Shown piece after piece: positions 24,945 through 33,476 of a stretch of DNA of 64,000 nucleotides. Below the pieces are notes generated by a model. The model saw only the letters and a list, made by a program, of their open reading frames with translations, was not told the origin of the DNA and searched no databases. Position 1 is the first letter of the stretch; every line of letters starts with the position of its first letter. The DNA is from an uncultured Clostridia bacterium (GTDB lineage Bacteria; Bacillota; Clostridia; Christensenellales; UBA3700), in assembly GCA_945872615.1 (NCBI GenBank), contig CAMBZZ010000002.1, forward strand, positions 185,372 through 249,371, given 5' to 3'. The translations under genes and the position numbers were made by a program.

Positions 24945-25268
24945 ATGGAAAAGCAAGACAAACTGTATATGAGTATATACAACGACTTCTACGGTGGATT
25001 GTTGACGGACTATCAAAGCAGGCTGATAAGTATGTACTACGACGAGGATATGTCGCTAGCCGAGATAGGCAAAGAATGTGGCATATCGCCACAGGGAGTC
25101 AGGGACGCACTGATGAGGGCGGAGAAGACCTTGACCACTATGGAGAGCAAACTGGGGCTGGTCAAAAAGACGTTGGAGATGAAGAGGCTACTGCTCGAAT
25201 TTGAAAAGGTAGCCACCGACGAGCAAAAAAAAGAAATCAAACAAGCCTTGGCGATATTGGAAGAATAG
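24945..25268 (+). CDS. ylxM: YlxM-family SRP-associated HTH protein
   Basis: A 107-residue protein with a sigma-70 region 4-like helix-turn-helix (LTDYQSRLISMYYDEDMSLAE, then GISPQGVRDALMRAEKTL). YlxM proteins are encoded next to ffh in Firmicutes and modulate SRP RNA or SRP GTPase activity in the species studied. The gene ends 7 bp before ffh and shares its promoter. The first in-frame ATG is used; a GGCGGAT stretch precedes it. Confidence 0.9.
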   Translation: MEKQDKLYMSIYNDFYGGLLTDYQSRLISMYYDEDMSLAEIGKECGISPQGVRDALMRAEKTLTTMESKLGLVKKTLEMKRLLLEFEKVATDEQKKEIKQALAILEE

Positions 25269-25275
25269 GAGAACT

Positions 25276-26601
25276 ATGGGAGCATTTAGCGGACTGAGCG
25301 ACAGACTTTCGCATATCTTCTCTAAGTTGAGAGATAAGGGAAAGTTGTCGGAATTGGAAGTAAAACAAGCAATGAGAGAGGTGAGATTGGCGCTATTGGA
25401 AGCCGACGTCAACTTCTCCGTTGTCAAGCAGTTTGTCAACAACGTGTCCCAAAAAGCCGTTGGCGACGACATACTCAAGGGGCTCAACCCTACCCAACAA
25501 GTCATCAAACTAGTCAATGAAGAACTGATATCCATTATGGGTACCAGCCACTCCAAGATAGAGATAGCCGACAAACCGCCTACAATTATACTTATGTGCG
25601 GATTGCAAGGTAGCGGTAAGACGACTATGTGCGGAAAACTTGCCGTGATGCTACGCAAGCAAGGCAAAAAGCCAATGCTCGTTGCGTGCGATATATATAG
25701 GCCTGCCGCTATCAAACAGTTGCAAGTGGTGGGCAAAAACGCAAACGTGCCTGTCTTCGAGATGGGACAAATACAGCCTAACAAGATAGTCAGAGAGGCT
25801 ATCAAAGAAGCCGAGAAGAACTGCAACGACGTGCTTATCGTGGATACCGCGGGCAGACTGCATATCGACGAGACGTTGATGGACGAGATAGCGGGACTAA
25901 AGAGAGAATTTAATCCTACCGAGATATTGTTGGTAGTCGATTCTATGACGGGTCAAGACGCAGTCAACGTAGCGCAAAAGTTCAACGAAGTGATGGACGT
26001 GACGGGCGTCGTGCTCACCAAGCTCGACGGCGACACCCGAGGCGGTGCTGCGCTAAGCATTAGAGCCGTGACGGGCAAACCAATCAAGTTTTGCGGAACG
26101 GGCGAAAAACTCAGCGATATAGAGGTGTTCTATCCCGACCGTATGGCATCGAGAATACTCGGCATGGGAGACGTGCTGACCTTGATAGAAAAGGCGCAGA
26201 GCGCGTATAGCGAAGAAGAAGCCAAAGAGATGCAAAAGAAGTTCAAAGAGAACAGTTTTACTCTCGACGACTACTTGATGCAATTCGACAAGATGAAGAG
26301 TATGGGCAATATGCAACAAATGGTGAGTATGATACCGGGGCTTGCGGGCAAACTCAAGGGGCAAGACCTCGAGATAGACGAACAAAAAATGGCTCGCACC
26401 AAAGCAATTATCTTGTCTATGACGGCTAAGGAACGCAAAAACCCCGACCTCATCAAGTCGTCGCAAAAGAAGCGCATCGCCGCAGGCTCGGGTACGTCGA
26501 TACAAGACGTCAATAGCCTACTCAAACAATTTGCGCAGACCAAAGAACTGATGAACAAAATGGCGGGTATGGGCAAGCGCGGATTTAAGATGCCTTTCTA
26601 A
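25276..26601 (+). CDS. ffh: Signal recognition particle protein Ffh
   Basis: A 441-residue SRP54. The N domain is followed by the G domain with GLQGSGKTT (109-117), DTAGR and TKLDGDTRGG. The methionine-rich M domain begins near residue 300, with SMTAKERKNPDLI and GSGTSIQDVN for 4.5S/6S RNA binding. It recognises signal sequences on nascent chains. It ends with the usual glycine-rich tail (MAGMGKRGFKMPF). Confidence 0.97.
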   Translation: MGAFSGLSDRLSHIFSKLRDKGKLSELEVKQAMREVRLALLEADVNFSVVKQFVNNVSQKAVGDDILKGLNPTQQVIKLVNEELISIMGTSHSKIEIADKPPTIILMCGLQGSGKTTMCGKLAVMLRKQGKKPMLVACDIYRPAAIKQLQVVGKNANVPVFEMGQIQPNKIVREAIKEAEKNCNDVLIVDTAGRLHIDETLMDEIAGLKREFNPTEILLVVDSMTGQDAVNVAQKFNEVMDVTGVVLTKLDGDTRGGAALSIRAVTGKPIKFCGTGEKLSDIEVFYPDRMASRILGMGDVLTLIEKAQSAYSEEEAKEMQKKFKENSFTLDDYLMQFDKMKSMGNMQQMVSMIPGLAGKLKGQDLEIDEQKMARTKAIILSMTAKERKNPDLIKSSQKKRIAAGSGTSIQDVNSLLKQFAQTKELMNKMAGMGKRGFKMPF

Positions 26602-26690
26602 GCAAAATGGGCAAAGAATTGCCACAATAATAGGATAAAAAATAAAAATAATATAAATTTCGGTCGACAAGACCACAAAGGAGAAAAACA

Positions 26691-26936
26691 ATGGCAGTAA
26701 AACTCAGACTTACAAGAATGGGAGCAAAGAAAGCACCTTTTTATCGTATCGTAGCAATCGACGAGAGAAAAGCAAGAGACGGACAATATCTCGACAATAT
26801 CGGATATTACGACCCAACCAAGCAACCTGCAGAAATCAAGGTTGACAGCGAAAAGGCTCTCAAGTGGCTTGCCAACGGCGCACAACCTACCGAGACGGTA
26901 AGAGCTATACTCAAGAAGCAAGAAATCATCAAATAA
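26691..26936 (+). CDS. rpsP: Ribosomal protein bS16
   Basis: An 81-residue S16 beginning [20 protein letters not shown]. It is preceded by AAAGGAG. A possible promoter (TTGCCA at 26619, TAAAAA at 26643, 18-bp spacer) lies in the 89-bp gap after ffh but is weak. It heads the conserved rpsP-khpA-rimM-trmD cluster. Confidence 0.97.
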   Translation: MAVKLRLTRMGAKKAPFYRIVAIDERKARDGQYLDNIGYYDPTKQPAEIKVDSEKALKWLANGAQPTETVRAILKKQEIIK

Positions 26937-26947
26937 TTGGGCGAATT

Positions 26948-27181
26948 ATGGAAGAATTGGTAAGATTTATCGTAGAAAACTTGGTTGACAACAAGGACAA
27001 CGTCGAGGTGAAATCGGAAGAAGTCGACGGCATCCTCGTCATCAACATTATCGCCGACAAGAGCGAGATAGGCAAGGTGATAGGCAAACAAGGTCGTATC
27101 GCCAAGGCTATCCGCACCCTCGTCAAGGCAGGTAGTGGCAAGAATAGCCAAAAGGTTTCCGTCGAGATTATCGAAAAGTAA
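26948..27181 (+). CDS. khpA: KH-domain RNA-binding protein KhpA (YlqC)
   Basis: A 77-residue single KH-domain protein with the GKVIGKQGRIAKAIRTL GxxG loop. KhpA proteins form dimers, often with KhpB/Jag, and bind many RNAs. ATG 26948 fits the conserved start MEELVRFIVENL; upstream in-frame codons overlap rpsP. It overlaps rimM by one base (TAATG). Confidence 0.95.
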   Translation: MEELVRFIVENLVDNKDNVEVKSEEVDGILVINIIADKSEIGKVIGKQGRIAKAIRTLVKAGSGKNSQKVSVEIIEK

Positions 27182-27687
27182 TGGACAAAATCACGATAGG
27201 AACGATATCCAAACCGCAAGGCATCAGGGGAGAGGTCAAAGTCGTACCTCTCACCGACGACTTGTCGCGGTTTAAGAAATTAGCAAGCGTCTACGTCGCC
27301 GACAAAGAGTACGGAGTAAAATCCGTAAGAGTGTCGGCGAACGACGTTTTTTTGACTTTGAAAGGCGTGGACGACCGCAACAAGGCGGAAGAATTGAGAG
27401 GCGTCGATATCAAGGTGGACAGAAAGGACGCCGTAAAACTTCCAAAGGACAGATACTTCATCGTAGACGTGATAGGCTGTGACGTGGAGATTGAGGGCGA
27501 GAGTATAGGCAAAATCAATGATATTCTCCAATACGGTAGCGCAGATATCTACGTCATAGATTGCGTGGACGGCAGACAGTCGATGATACCGGCAATAGAG
27601 AGGATCATACTGTCCACCGACGTGCAAAACAAAAAAATAGTCTTGGATAGACAAGCATACGAGGATTTGGCTCTATATGAAGATTAG
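27181..27687 (+). CDS. rimM: Ribosome maturation factor RimM
   Basis: A 168-residue RimM with the N-terminal IGTISKPQGIRGEVKV segment and a C-terminal PRC-barrel (YFIVDVIGCDV, IPAIERIILSTD). It binds S19 and aids 30S head maturation. The start overlaps the khpA stop by one base and the end overlaps trmD by 11 bp, so the three are coupled. Confidence 0.94.
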   Translation: MDKITIGTISKPQGIRGEVKVVPLTDDLSRFKKLASVYVADKEYGVKSVRVSANDVFLTLKGVDDRNKAEELRGVDIKVDRKDAVKLPKDRYFIVDVIGCDVEIEGESIGKINDILQYGSADIYVIDCVDGRQSMIPAIERIILSTDVQNKKIVLDRQAYEDLALYED

Positions 27688-28351
27688 GATAGCGACGCTA
27701 TTCCCCGAAACGTTCGACGCGCTCAACGCAAGTATCATAGGCAAGGCAATCGACAAAGGGTTGCTTGACATTGGCGTGGTCAATATCAGGGACTTCTCTG
27801 AGGACAAGCACAAAAAGTGCGACGATTATCCTTTCGGCGGAGGCGCGGGTATGGTGATGACGCCACAACCTTTGCACTCGGCTATCAACCATATAGACCC
27901 CAATCGCGAGTATCTTAGAATATATATGTCGCCAAAGGGCGAGAGATTGTCGCAGAGAATAGTGGAAGAGTTGTCTAAGCAAGACAACCTACTATTTATT
28001 TGTGGCAACTACGAGGGAGTTGACCAACGAGTCATAGACCTCGACGTGGATAGAGAAATATCCATAGGCGACTACGTCCTCACGGGCGGGGAACTGCCCG
28101 CAATGGTGACTATCAACGCCGTAGCAAGGTACGTCGAGGGGGTATTGGGTAGCAACGAGTCTACCAAAGAGGAGAGTTTTGCGAGCAATCTGCTCGAGTA
28201 TCCTCAATACACCAGACCGCAGACCTTCGAGGGCTTGGAAGTGCCGGAAGTGTTGCTATCGGGCAACCACGCCGAGATAGCCAAGTGGCGTAGACAAAAA
28301 CAATTAGAGATTACCAAAGACAGGCGACCTGACCTGCTAGAGGGGGAATAA
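27677..28351 (+). CDS. trmD: tRNA (guanine-37 N1)-methyltransferase TrmD
   Basis: A 224-residue SPOUT methyltransferase. The trefoil-knot SAM site is formed by ICGNYEGVD and SIGDYVLTGGE; the catalytic aspartate lies in the C-terminal part. It modifies G37 to prevent +1 frameshifting. It overlaps rimM by 11 bp. RplS, which follows trmD in most Firmicutes, is replaced here by a DUF1292 gene. Confidence 0.96.
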   Translation: MKIRIATLFPETFDALNASIIGKAIDKGLLDIGVVNIRDFSEDKHKKCDDYPFGGGAGMVMTPQPLHSAINHIDPNREYLRIYMSPKGERLSQRIVEELSKQDNLLFICGNYEGVDQRVIDLDVDREISIGDYVLTGGELPAMVTINAVARYVEGVLGSNESTKEESFASNLLEYPQYTRPQTFEGLEVPEVLLSGNHAEIAKWRRQKQLEITKDRRPDLLEGE

Positions 28352-28352
28352 T

Positions 28353-28646
28353 ATGAACAACGTGATTGACCAAATTTTGGACACCGAGTACGACGGCACC
28401 GTAACGCTGTACGACGGCAACGGCAAAGCCGTAGAGTACGAACAAATAGCCGTAATACCTTACGACAAGAGGGTGTACGCTATATTGGTCCAAAAGGAAA
28501 TATTCGACAAGGGCGAACTCGACGAGGCGGGAGAAGTATTCGAGCTTGACGGCGAGAGGGGCGAAATCAAGCCAATCGAGGACGTCAATATCATATCCAA
28601 CGTCTTCGAGATTTACGACAGACTCTTTGAGGAAATGCAAGACTGA
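28353..28646 (+). CDS. DUF1292-like small acidic protein
   Basis: A 97-residue, strongly acidic protein with the DUF1292/YrzB pattern: TVTLYDGNGKAVEYEQIAVI followed by YAILVQ and acidic turns. Function is unknown. It starts 1 bp after trmD and overlaps rbgA by one base (TGATG). In relatives such genes usually lie elsewhere, so here it fills the position of rplS. Confidence 0.75.
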   Translation: MNNVIDQILDTEYDGTVTLYDGNGKAVEYEQIAVIPYDKRVYAILVQKEIFDKGELDEAGEVFELDGERGEIKPIEDVNIISNVFEIYDRLFEEMQD

Positions 28647-29491
28647 TGCACATACAGTGGTACCCCGGTCACATGACCAAAGCAATGAGAATGATGCAAG
28701 ACGCAATCAAGCAAGTTGATTGCGTAATTTACGTGCTCGATTGCAGGGCGGTGTCCTCGTGTATCAACCCTAAGTTTGACGAAATGATAGCGGATAAACC
28801 CGTATTGTACGTGCTCAACAAAAAGGACCTAGTGCCGAGCGGAGAAGTCAAAGTTTGGCTCGATTACTTCGCAAGCCGAGGCGCAACGGCTTTGGCGGTG
28901 AGCAGCGTAGGCAACAAGGAGCGCAACGCCGTCTTGGACGGACTGAAAAAAATCAACTCCGCCGTCATCTCCAAATATAGAGAAAAGGGCGTCAACAAGA
29001 TTGTGAGAGCAATGGTCGTGGGCGTGCCTAACAGCGGTAAGTCAACCCTTATCAACTGCCTATGCGCGGGCAAAAGAGCCGTGACGGGCAATCGTCCCGG
29101 GGTGACGAGGGGCAAACAATGGGTGCGACTAGACGAGGGGATAGAGCTACTCGATACCCCGGGGACTCTACCACCGTCCTTCGAAGACCAAGGCAAAGCG
29201 GTCAATCTCGCTTTCGTGGGTTCGATAAAAGAAGACGTGGTAAGAGTGGACGAACTTGCTATCGAATTTATAGATTTTTGCAAAAATAGGGGCATAGACG
29301 AGTTTTGCAACCGATACGGCATAGACGGCTTCGAGTATAGCTACGAGGAGATTTTTGACGCCGTGGGCAAGGCAAGAGGTGTGCAAAAAGTGAGAGGCGA
29401 GTACGACTACGACAGAGTGGCGTCTATCATTATGGACGACTTTAGAAAACAAAAATTCGGCAAGATAATGCTCGACTATCCGGAGAAATAA
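28646..29491 (+). CDS. rbgA: Ribosome biogenesis GTPase RbgA (YlqF)
   Basis: A 281-residue circularly permuted GTPase. NKKD (58-61, G4) comes before the P-loop GVPNSGKST (126-134) and DTPGTLPP (G3). The C-terminal ANTAR-like domain binds the 50S subunit. RbgA drives late 50S assembly, including uL16 entry. It is one base overlapped with the DUF1292 gene and 1 bp from rnhB. Confidence 0.95.
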   Translation: MHIQWYPGHMTKAMRMMQDAIKQVDCVIYVLDCRAVSSCINPKFDEMIADKPVLYVLNKKDLVPSGEVKVWLDYFASRGATALAVSSVGNKERNAVLDGLKKINSAVISKYREKGVNKIVRAMVVGVPNSGKSTLINCLCAGKRAVTGNRPGVTRGKQWVRLDEGIELLDTPGTLPPSFEDQGKAVNLAFVGSIKEDVVRVDELAIEFIDFCKNRGIDEFCNRYGIDGFEYSYEEIFDAVGKARGVQKVRGEYDYDRVASIIMDDFRKQKFGKIMLDYPEK

Positions 29492-29492
29492 T

Positions 29493-30128
29493 ATGGCGAC
29501 AAGGCACGACACGATGACGATGCTAGAATACGAAAAGGCGTATCTCGCCGAGGGCGTAACCCTCATAGGCGGTATAGACGAGGTGGGTAGAGGACCTCTC
29601 GCGGGACCCGTGGTGGTGGCGTGCGTGATAATGCCGCTATCTACCGAGGATATCATTCTAGGCGTCAACGATAGCAAAAAGTTAAGCGAAAAAAAGAGAG
29701 AGCAGCTCTACGACCTCATACTAGACAAGGCGATAGCATACCGCATAGAGAGTATGGACGAGAAGGAGATAGACCAAATCAACATTTTGCAAGCCACCAA
29801 AACTTGTATGAAGAGGTGTGTGGATAATATCGAAGTCAAGCCTCAAGTCGTGCTGATAGACGCGGTCAATATCGACGTAGATTGCAAGGTGGAGAGCATA
29901 ATCAAGGGCGACGCCAAGAGTTATAGCATTGCGTGTGCCTCTATCGTTGCCAAGGTGTATAGAGATAGACTGATGCAAGAGTACGACGCTATCTATCCGC
30001 AATACGGCTTTGCTTCCAACAAAGGCTACGGCTCGGCTAAACATATCGAGGCAATCAAAGAGATAGGACCTTGCCCGATACATAGAAGAAGCTTTATCAA
30101 AAACTTCGTAAGTGCACAAGAAAAATGA
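29493..30128 (+). CDS. rnhB: Ribonuclease HII
   Basis: A 211-residue RNase HII. Catalytic residues are D29-E30 in GIDEVGRGPLAGPVV, an aspartate in LIDAVNID, and the SIACASIVAKVYRD segment. It removes ribonucleotides and RNA primers from DNA. A 16-residue N-terminal extension precedes the core, so an ATG a few codons later could be the true start. Its stop overlaps yraN (ATGA). Confidence 0.95.
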   Translation: MATRHDTMTMLEYEKAYLAEGVTLIGGIDEVGRGPLAGPVVVACVIMPLSTEDIILGVNDSKKLSEKKREQLYDLILDKAIAYRIESMDEKEIDQINILQATKTCMKRCVDNIEVKPQVVLIDAVNIDVDCKVESIIKGDAKSYSIACASIVAKVYRDRLMQEYDAIYPQYGFASNKGYGSAKHIEAIKEIGPCPIHRRSFIKNFVSAQEK

Positions 30129-30481
30129 ACAACAGAAAGACGGGACTAGAAGGCGAGAGCATCGCCGCCAAATACCTTGAGGACAAGGGTTATACTATCT
30201 TACAACGCAATTTTAGTTGCAAGGTAGGGGAGATAGACGTGGTAGCCATGGACGGCGACACGTTGGTCTTCGTTGAGGTCAAGGCGAGGGATAATACCAA
30301 ATTCGGCATGCCTATCGAAGCAATCACCCCCGCCAAAGTGCGCAGCATAATAGGCGCGGCTAGATATTATATAATGAAAAATCATATGTACGACACTCAG
30401 GCGCGCTTTGACGTGATAGCTATTTTGCGAGGCAAAATACAGCATATCGAGAATGCTTTTGAGCAAAAAACCGGCTTTTGA
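30125..30481 (+). CDS. YraN/UPF0102 endonuclease-like protein
   Basis: A 118-residue restriction-endonuclease-fold protein. The PD-(D/E)XK core is visible as GEIDVVAMDGDTLVFVEVKAR. Biochemical role is uncertain; the family is tied to DNA processing and commonly follows rnhB. It is translationally coupled to rnhB through ATGA. Confidence 0.93.
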   Translation: MNNRKTGLEGESIAAKYLEDKGYTILQRNFSCKVGEIDVVAMDGDTLVFVEVKARDNTKFGMPIEAITPAKVRSIIGAARYYIMKNHMYDTQARFDVIAILRGKIQHIENAFEQKTGF

Positions 30482-30518
30482 TAGCAAAATAAAAAAATAA
30501 ATTATTGCTAAAAATTGC

Positions 30519-30636
30519 TTGCTATAACTTATTTGTTATGATAGAATATCATAGCAAAAGACTTCGGGCATTCCTCTGAAAATCAAAAAACGCAGATTTT
30601 GCAAGAATGTTTCGTATTATGTGGAGGTATAAGTCA
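30519..30636 (+). promoter_or_regulatory. Promoter and 5' leader of rplS
   Basis: TTGCTA (30519-30524), 17-bp spacer, TAGAAT (30542-30547). The leader of about 80 nt ends in GGAGGT (30623-30628) and contains GCAAAA/TTTTGC arms (30554-30559 and 30597-30602) that could fold it into a hairpin. L19 leaders that regulate rplS are known in Bacilli; homology is not demonstrable by eye. Confidence 0.5.
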
Positions 30637-30984
30637 ATGAGCAACATAATCAATGTAATCGAAAAAGAAAACGAGCGTACCGACTTGCCAAAAATCGAAA
30701 TCGGCGATACCGTCAAGGTTTTTGTAAAAGTCGTTGAAGGAACGAGAGAAAGACTCCAAGCATTCGAAGGCGTAGTTATCGCTAAGAAGAACGGAAGCGT
30801 TAGAGAGACCTTTACCGTTAGAAAGGTATCTTTCAAAGTCGGCGTAGAAAGAACGTTCCCTCTTCATTCTCCTAAGATTGACCATATCGACATCATTCGT
30901 CACGGTAAAGTCAGAAGAGCAAAACTCTACTACTTGCGCGATAGAATCGGTAAGGCTGCAAGACTTAGAGAAGTTTTCAAATAA
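30637..30984 (+). CDS. rplS: Ribosomal protein bL19
   Basis: A 115-residue L19 with [20 protein letters not shown] and [17 protein letters not shown] 30637 follows GGAGGT; earlier in-frame starts belong to the leader. It has its own promoter and terminator, detached from trmD, unlike the usual rpsP-rimM-trmD-rplS operon. Confidence 0.97.
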   Translation: MSNIINVIEKENERTDLPKIEIGDTVKVFVKVVEGTRERLQAFEGVVIAKKNGSVRETFTVRKVSFKVGVERTFPLHSPKIDHIDIIRHGKVRRAKLYYLRDRIGKAARLREVFK

Positions 30985-30995
30985 GCATTGGATTG

Positions 30996-31021
30996 AAGGA
31001 AGTCAAACGACTTCCTTTTTT
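30996..31021 (+). terminator. Terminator of rplS
   Basis: A 9-bp perfect stem AAGGAAGTC/GACTTCCTT with a four-base loop, followed by a T run. Confidence 0.92.
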
Positions 31022-31303
31022 CTTGCGTTTTTGCGATATGGTAATTGCTCGCAAAGAGAAGATAAACAAGTCGTTGAGGTGCTCGAAGAAGAGCATTTTT
31101 TTATTTTTGTCGATACGTGTTGAGTTTTTCGTCTATTTGAAGGCGTGCGGCAAGAGGAAATCTTTGTCAATACCGACGAAGGAGATAAAAATTAGGGCAA
31201 CAGCCTACATTAAAAACGAAAAAATAAAACGTGAAGAAAACCGTAACCTTAATATATCCTATATATAATTTTATTATAATATAATATTTTTTTATTTTTA
31301 GGC
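31022..31303. other. Gene-poor, AT-rich gap with two hairpins
   Basis: No convincing gene. Hairpin 1 pairs TTGCGA (31031-31036) with TCGCAA (31049-31054). Hairpin 2 pairs TGCTC (31080-31084) with GAGCA (31091-31095), followed by T7ATTTTT, which looks like a terminator. Together they could mark a short RNA or a backup terminator for rplS. From 31250 the DNA is almost only A and T. Confidence 0.35.
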
Positions 31304-31332
31304 TTGTCAAAGTCGGCGTTTTGATATATGAT
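31304..31332 (+). promoter_or_regulatory. Promoter of the lipoprotein/membrane hybrid gene
   Basis: TTGTCA (31304-31309), 17-bp spacer, TATGAT (31327-31332), about 29 bp before the ATG. Confidence 0.65.
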
Positions 31333-31361
31333 ATATTTGAATATTCATCAGAGAGGACGGT

Positions 31362-33452
31362 ATGAATAAAAAAATAATAATTGCAATACTTATCATTGCC
31401 GTTATGGCGTGCTTGCTGGTAGGCTGTAGTGACGACAAATCCGTGACTATAGTAGACAACGGCTCGTTTGACGCGGTATCGGAGACTACGGGCTACGTAC
31501 TCGGTTGGAAAAAGTCCACGGGCTCGACCAACGTAACTTTTCCTCGCAATAGGGTAGGAGAGAACGGCTACGACCCGCAACTCGGCACGAGATACGTGTA
31601 CATTGACAGAGATAGTTCTACCAATGCGGGCGAGTACGTCTTCCAGACGGTTGCTCTCAAGTCGGGCAAGACCTACAAACTCAGCGCAACCATCAAGGTT
31701 GACAGTATCACTCCTTCGGACGATATAGGCGCGAGAGTAGGATTTGTCGAAGATAGCCGATTTATAGGTATCAACGTCAGCCAAACGACGAGCGAGTGGC
31801 AGACTTTTTCCGTGTATTTCAAAGTCGCTAAGAGCGGTGACTATACGCTGTGTGCAACCCTCGGCTCTGCCAACAAATACGTGTCGGGCAAGGTAGGGTT
31901 TGACAATATCGATATTTCGATAGTCGACCAAGTGGAAGAAGGCGCGGTTGTTGGCAAAGTGACCATTGACAGTATGCGCGATCTCAGCGACGGTGGCTCT
32001 ATTGCTTTTGTAGTGTTGCTCGCCTTGGCTGTTGTGGCAATATTTGCCGCGGCGTATATTCTTCTAAAGAAGAGTATGACTCCGCCTACGATTGACCCAA
32101 ACGGCGAAGGGCTTAACAAGGTTGCAACGGCTCTAAGTAGCAATTTTGCAATTTTCTTGTACGTTTTGGCGGGTGCGTTTGCCGTGAGATTCGTGGTCTT
32201 GTTGACCACATACGGCTACGACCCTATGCTTGGTCAAATGTCCTCTTTAGCCAAGTATATCAGCGAAACGGGCTTCGTATCCTCGATGTCGGCAAATACG
32301 GGTATCAATCAACCTGTGGGTATATATTACTTTGTAGCCGTATTTGCAAAGCTCGCCGACGCAATAGGCATAGAGGCGGGGTCTCTCGGTTATAGCATTT
32401 TGCTTAGAATGCCAAGCCTTATTGCCGATATAGTGATATGCTATATGATATATACGTTGGGACAAAAATACGGAAGCGAAAAGCAAGGAGCGATATTTGC
32501 TTCGATATACGCTTTCGTTCCGCTCTTCTTTACCTACGGCGTAATGTATTGCAGCTGGCAACCCGTCGCCGTTGCTCTGTTGATAGCGACTTTTTCGGCT
32601 ATGTTGCAAAAGAAATACGTGTGGTGCTCCGTTTGGTATACTTTGGCACTTACCCTCAGCAACTACGCGCTGTTGTTGCTCCCTATAATTTTGGTATTCG
32701 AAATCTACGCTATAGTCGTGGACGAAAAGCATAGATTGTCTATCGTAGTGACTATGTTGGTGTGCTTGGCGGGATTTTTCGTTTTGTCTATCGCGCCTTG
32801 CTATGCGGAGATTGCAAACGGCAACGTGCTGTTCGTATTCAAGAAGATGTTTACCTTCTTTAAGACCAAAGCCTTGCTATCCGACAATAGCTTCAACCTC
32901 TACGCAATATTCGGCGCGGGCAACCTCAAGTCTCGCAATACTCTATTGGAAGTAGGCAACTGGCTGTTTGTCATAACTATGGGCGCGGCGAGTGCGGTGG
33001 CGTACGTCAAAAAGCACAACAGACTAGACTTATTGTTGCTATCTTCGGCAATAGTGACGGCTTACGCAACTTTGGGAGCGGGCTCGTCTGCGGAAATTTT
33101 ACCAATCGCATTGGTATTGTTGGTCGTATATCTTGCCATCAATCCGGAGAAGAGATTGTACGGTATATTGGCGGGTCTGTCCTTGCTCAGTTTCGTCAAT
33201 ATCGCACAACTGCTGTCTATCAACGGCGTTGTAAGCGGAACTCAAGGGGATACGACTTACTCTTTTGCAAGCAACGGTGCATTCTTTATCGTGTTTAGCG
33301 TGCTGAGCGTGCTCTTGACTTTCTACTACGTTTACGTATGTATCGATACGGTTGCCTACGAGGTCAACAAACCCGTGCAACCTCTTGCAAGACCGCTAAA
33401 AGAGCAACTCAAATATATATTTAGTTTTGCGTGGCTCAAAAGAAACAAGTAA
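31362..33452 (+). CDS. Lipoprotein with an extracellular beta-sandwich fused to a polytopic glycosyltransferase-like membrane domain
   Basis: A 696-residue protein. A signal segment ends in the lipobox LVGC (Cys 22). Residues 25-190 look like a carbohydrate-binding beta-sandwich (CBM4/9-like: NGSF..., SGKTYKLSATIKV, VGFDNIDISIV). A membrane helix lies near 215-235, followed by about ten more hydrophobic segments. The first loop after the second helix (TTYGYDPMLGQMSSLAKYIS) resembles the acidic loop of GT39/GT-C glycosyltransferases. If so, it could transfer sugars from a lipid carrier on the outside of the cell. Family assignment is tentative. It is followed 24 bp later by comM. Confidence 0.65.
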   Translation: MNKKIIIAILIIAVMACLLVGCSDDKSVTIVDNGSFDAVSETTGYVLGWKKSTGSTNVTFPRNRVGENGYDPQLGTRYVYIDRDSSTNAGEYVFQTVALKSGKTYKLSATIKVDSITPSDDIGARVGFVEDSRFIGINVSQTTSEWQTFSVYFKVAKSGDYTLCATLGSANKYVSGKVGFDNIDISIVDQVEEGAVVGKVTIDSMRDLSDGGSIAFVVLLALAVVAIFAAAYILLKKSMTPPTIDPNGEGLNKVATALSSNFAIFLYVLAGAFAVRFVVLLTTYGYDPMLGQMSSLAKYISETGFVSSMSANTGINQPVGIYYFVAVFAKLADAIGIEAGSLGYSILLRMPSLIADIVICYMIYTLGQKYGSEKQGAIFASIYAFVPLFFTYGVMYCSWQPVAVALLIATFSAMLQKKYVWCSVWYTLALTLSNYALLLLPIILVFEIYAIVVDEKHRLSIVVTMLVCLAGFFVLSIAPCYAEIANGNVLFVFKKMFTFFKTKALLSDNSFNLYAIFGAGNLKSRNTLLEVGNWLFVITMGAASAVAYVKKHNRLDLLLLSSAIVTAYATLGAGSSAEILPIALVLLVVYLAINPEKRLYGILAGLSLLSFVNIAQLLSINGVVSGTQGDTTYSFASNGAFFIVFSVLSVLLTFYYVYVCIDTVAYEVNKPVQPLARPLKEQLKYIFSFAWLKRNK

Positions 33453-33476
33453 TTAGAAGAAAATACGGGTGCAAAA

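Noticed and set aside
30993..31268. 91-codon open frame after rplS
   Set aside because: Starts inside the rplS terminator, contains a second terminator-like hairpin, low-complexity lysine-rich translation.
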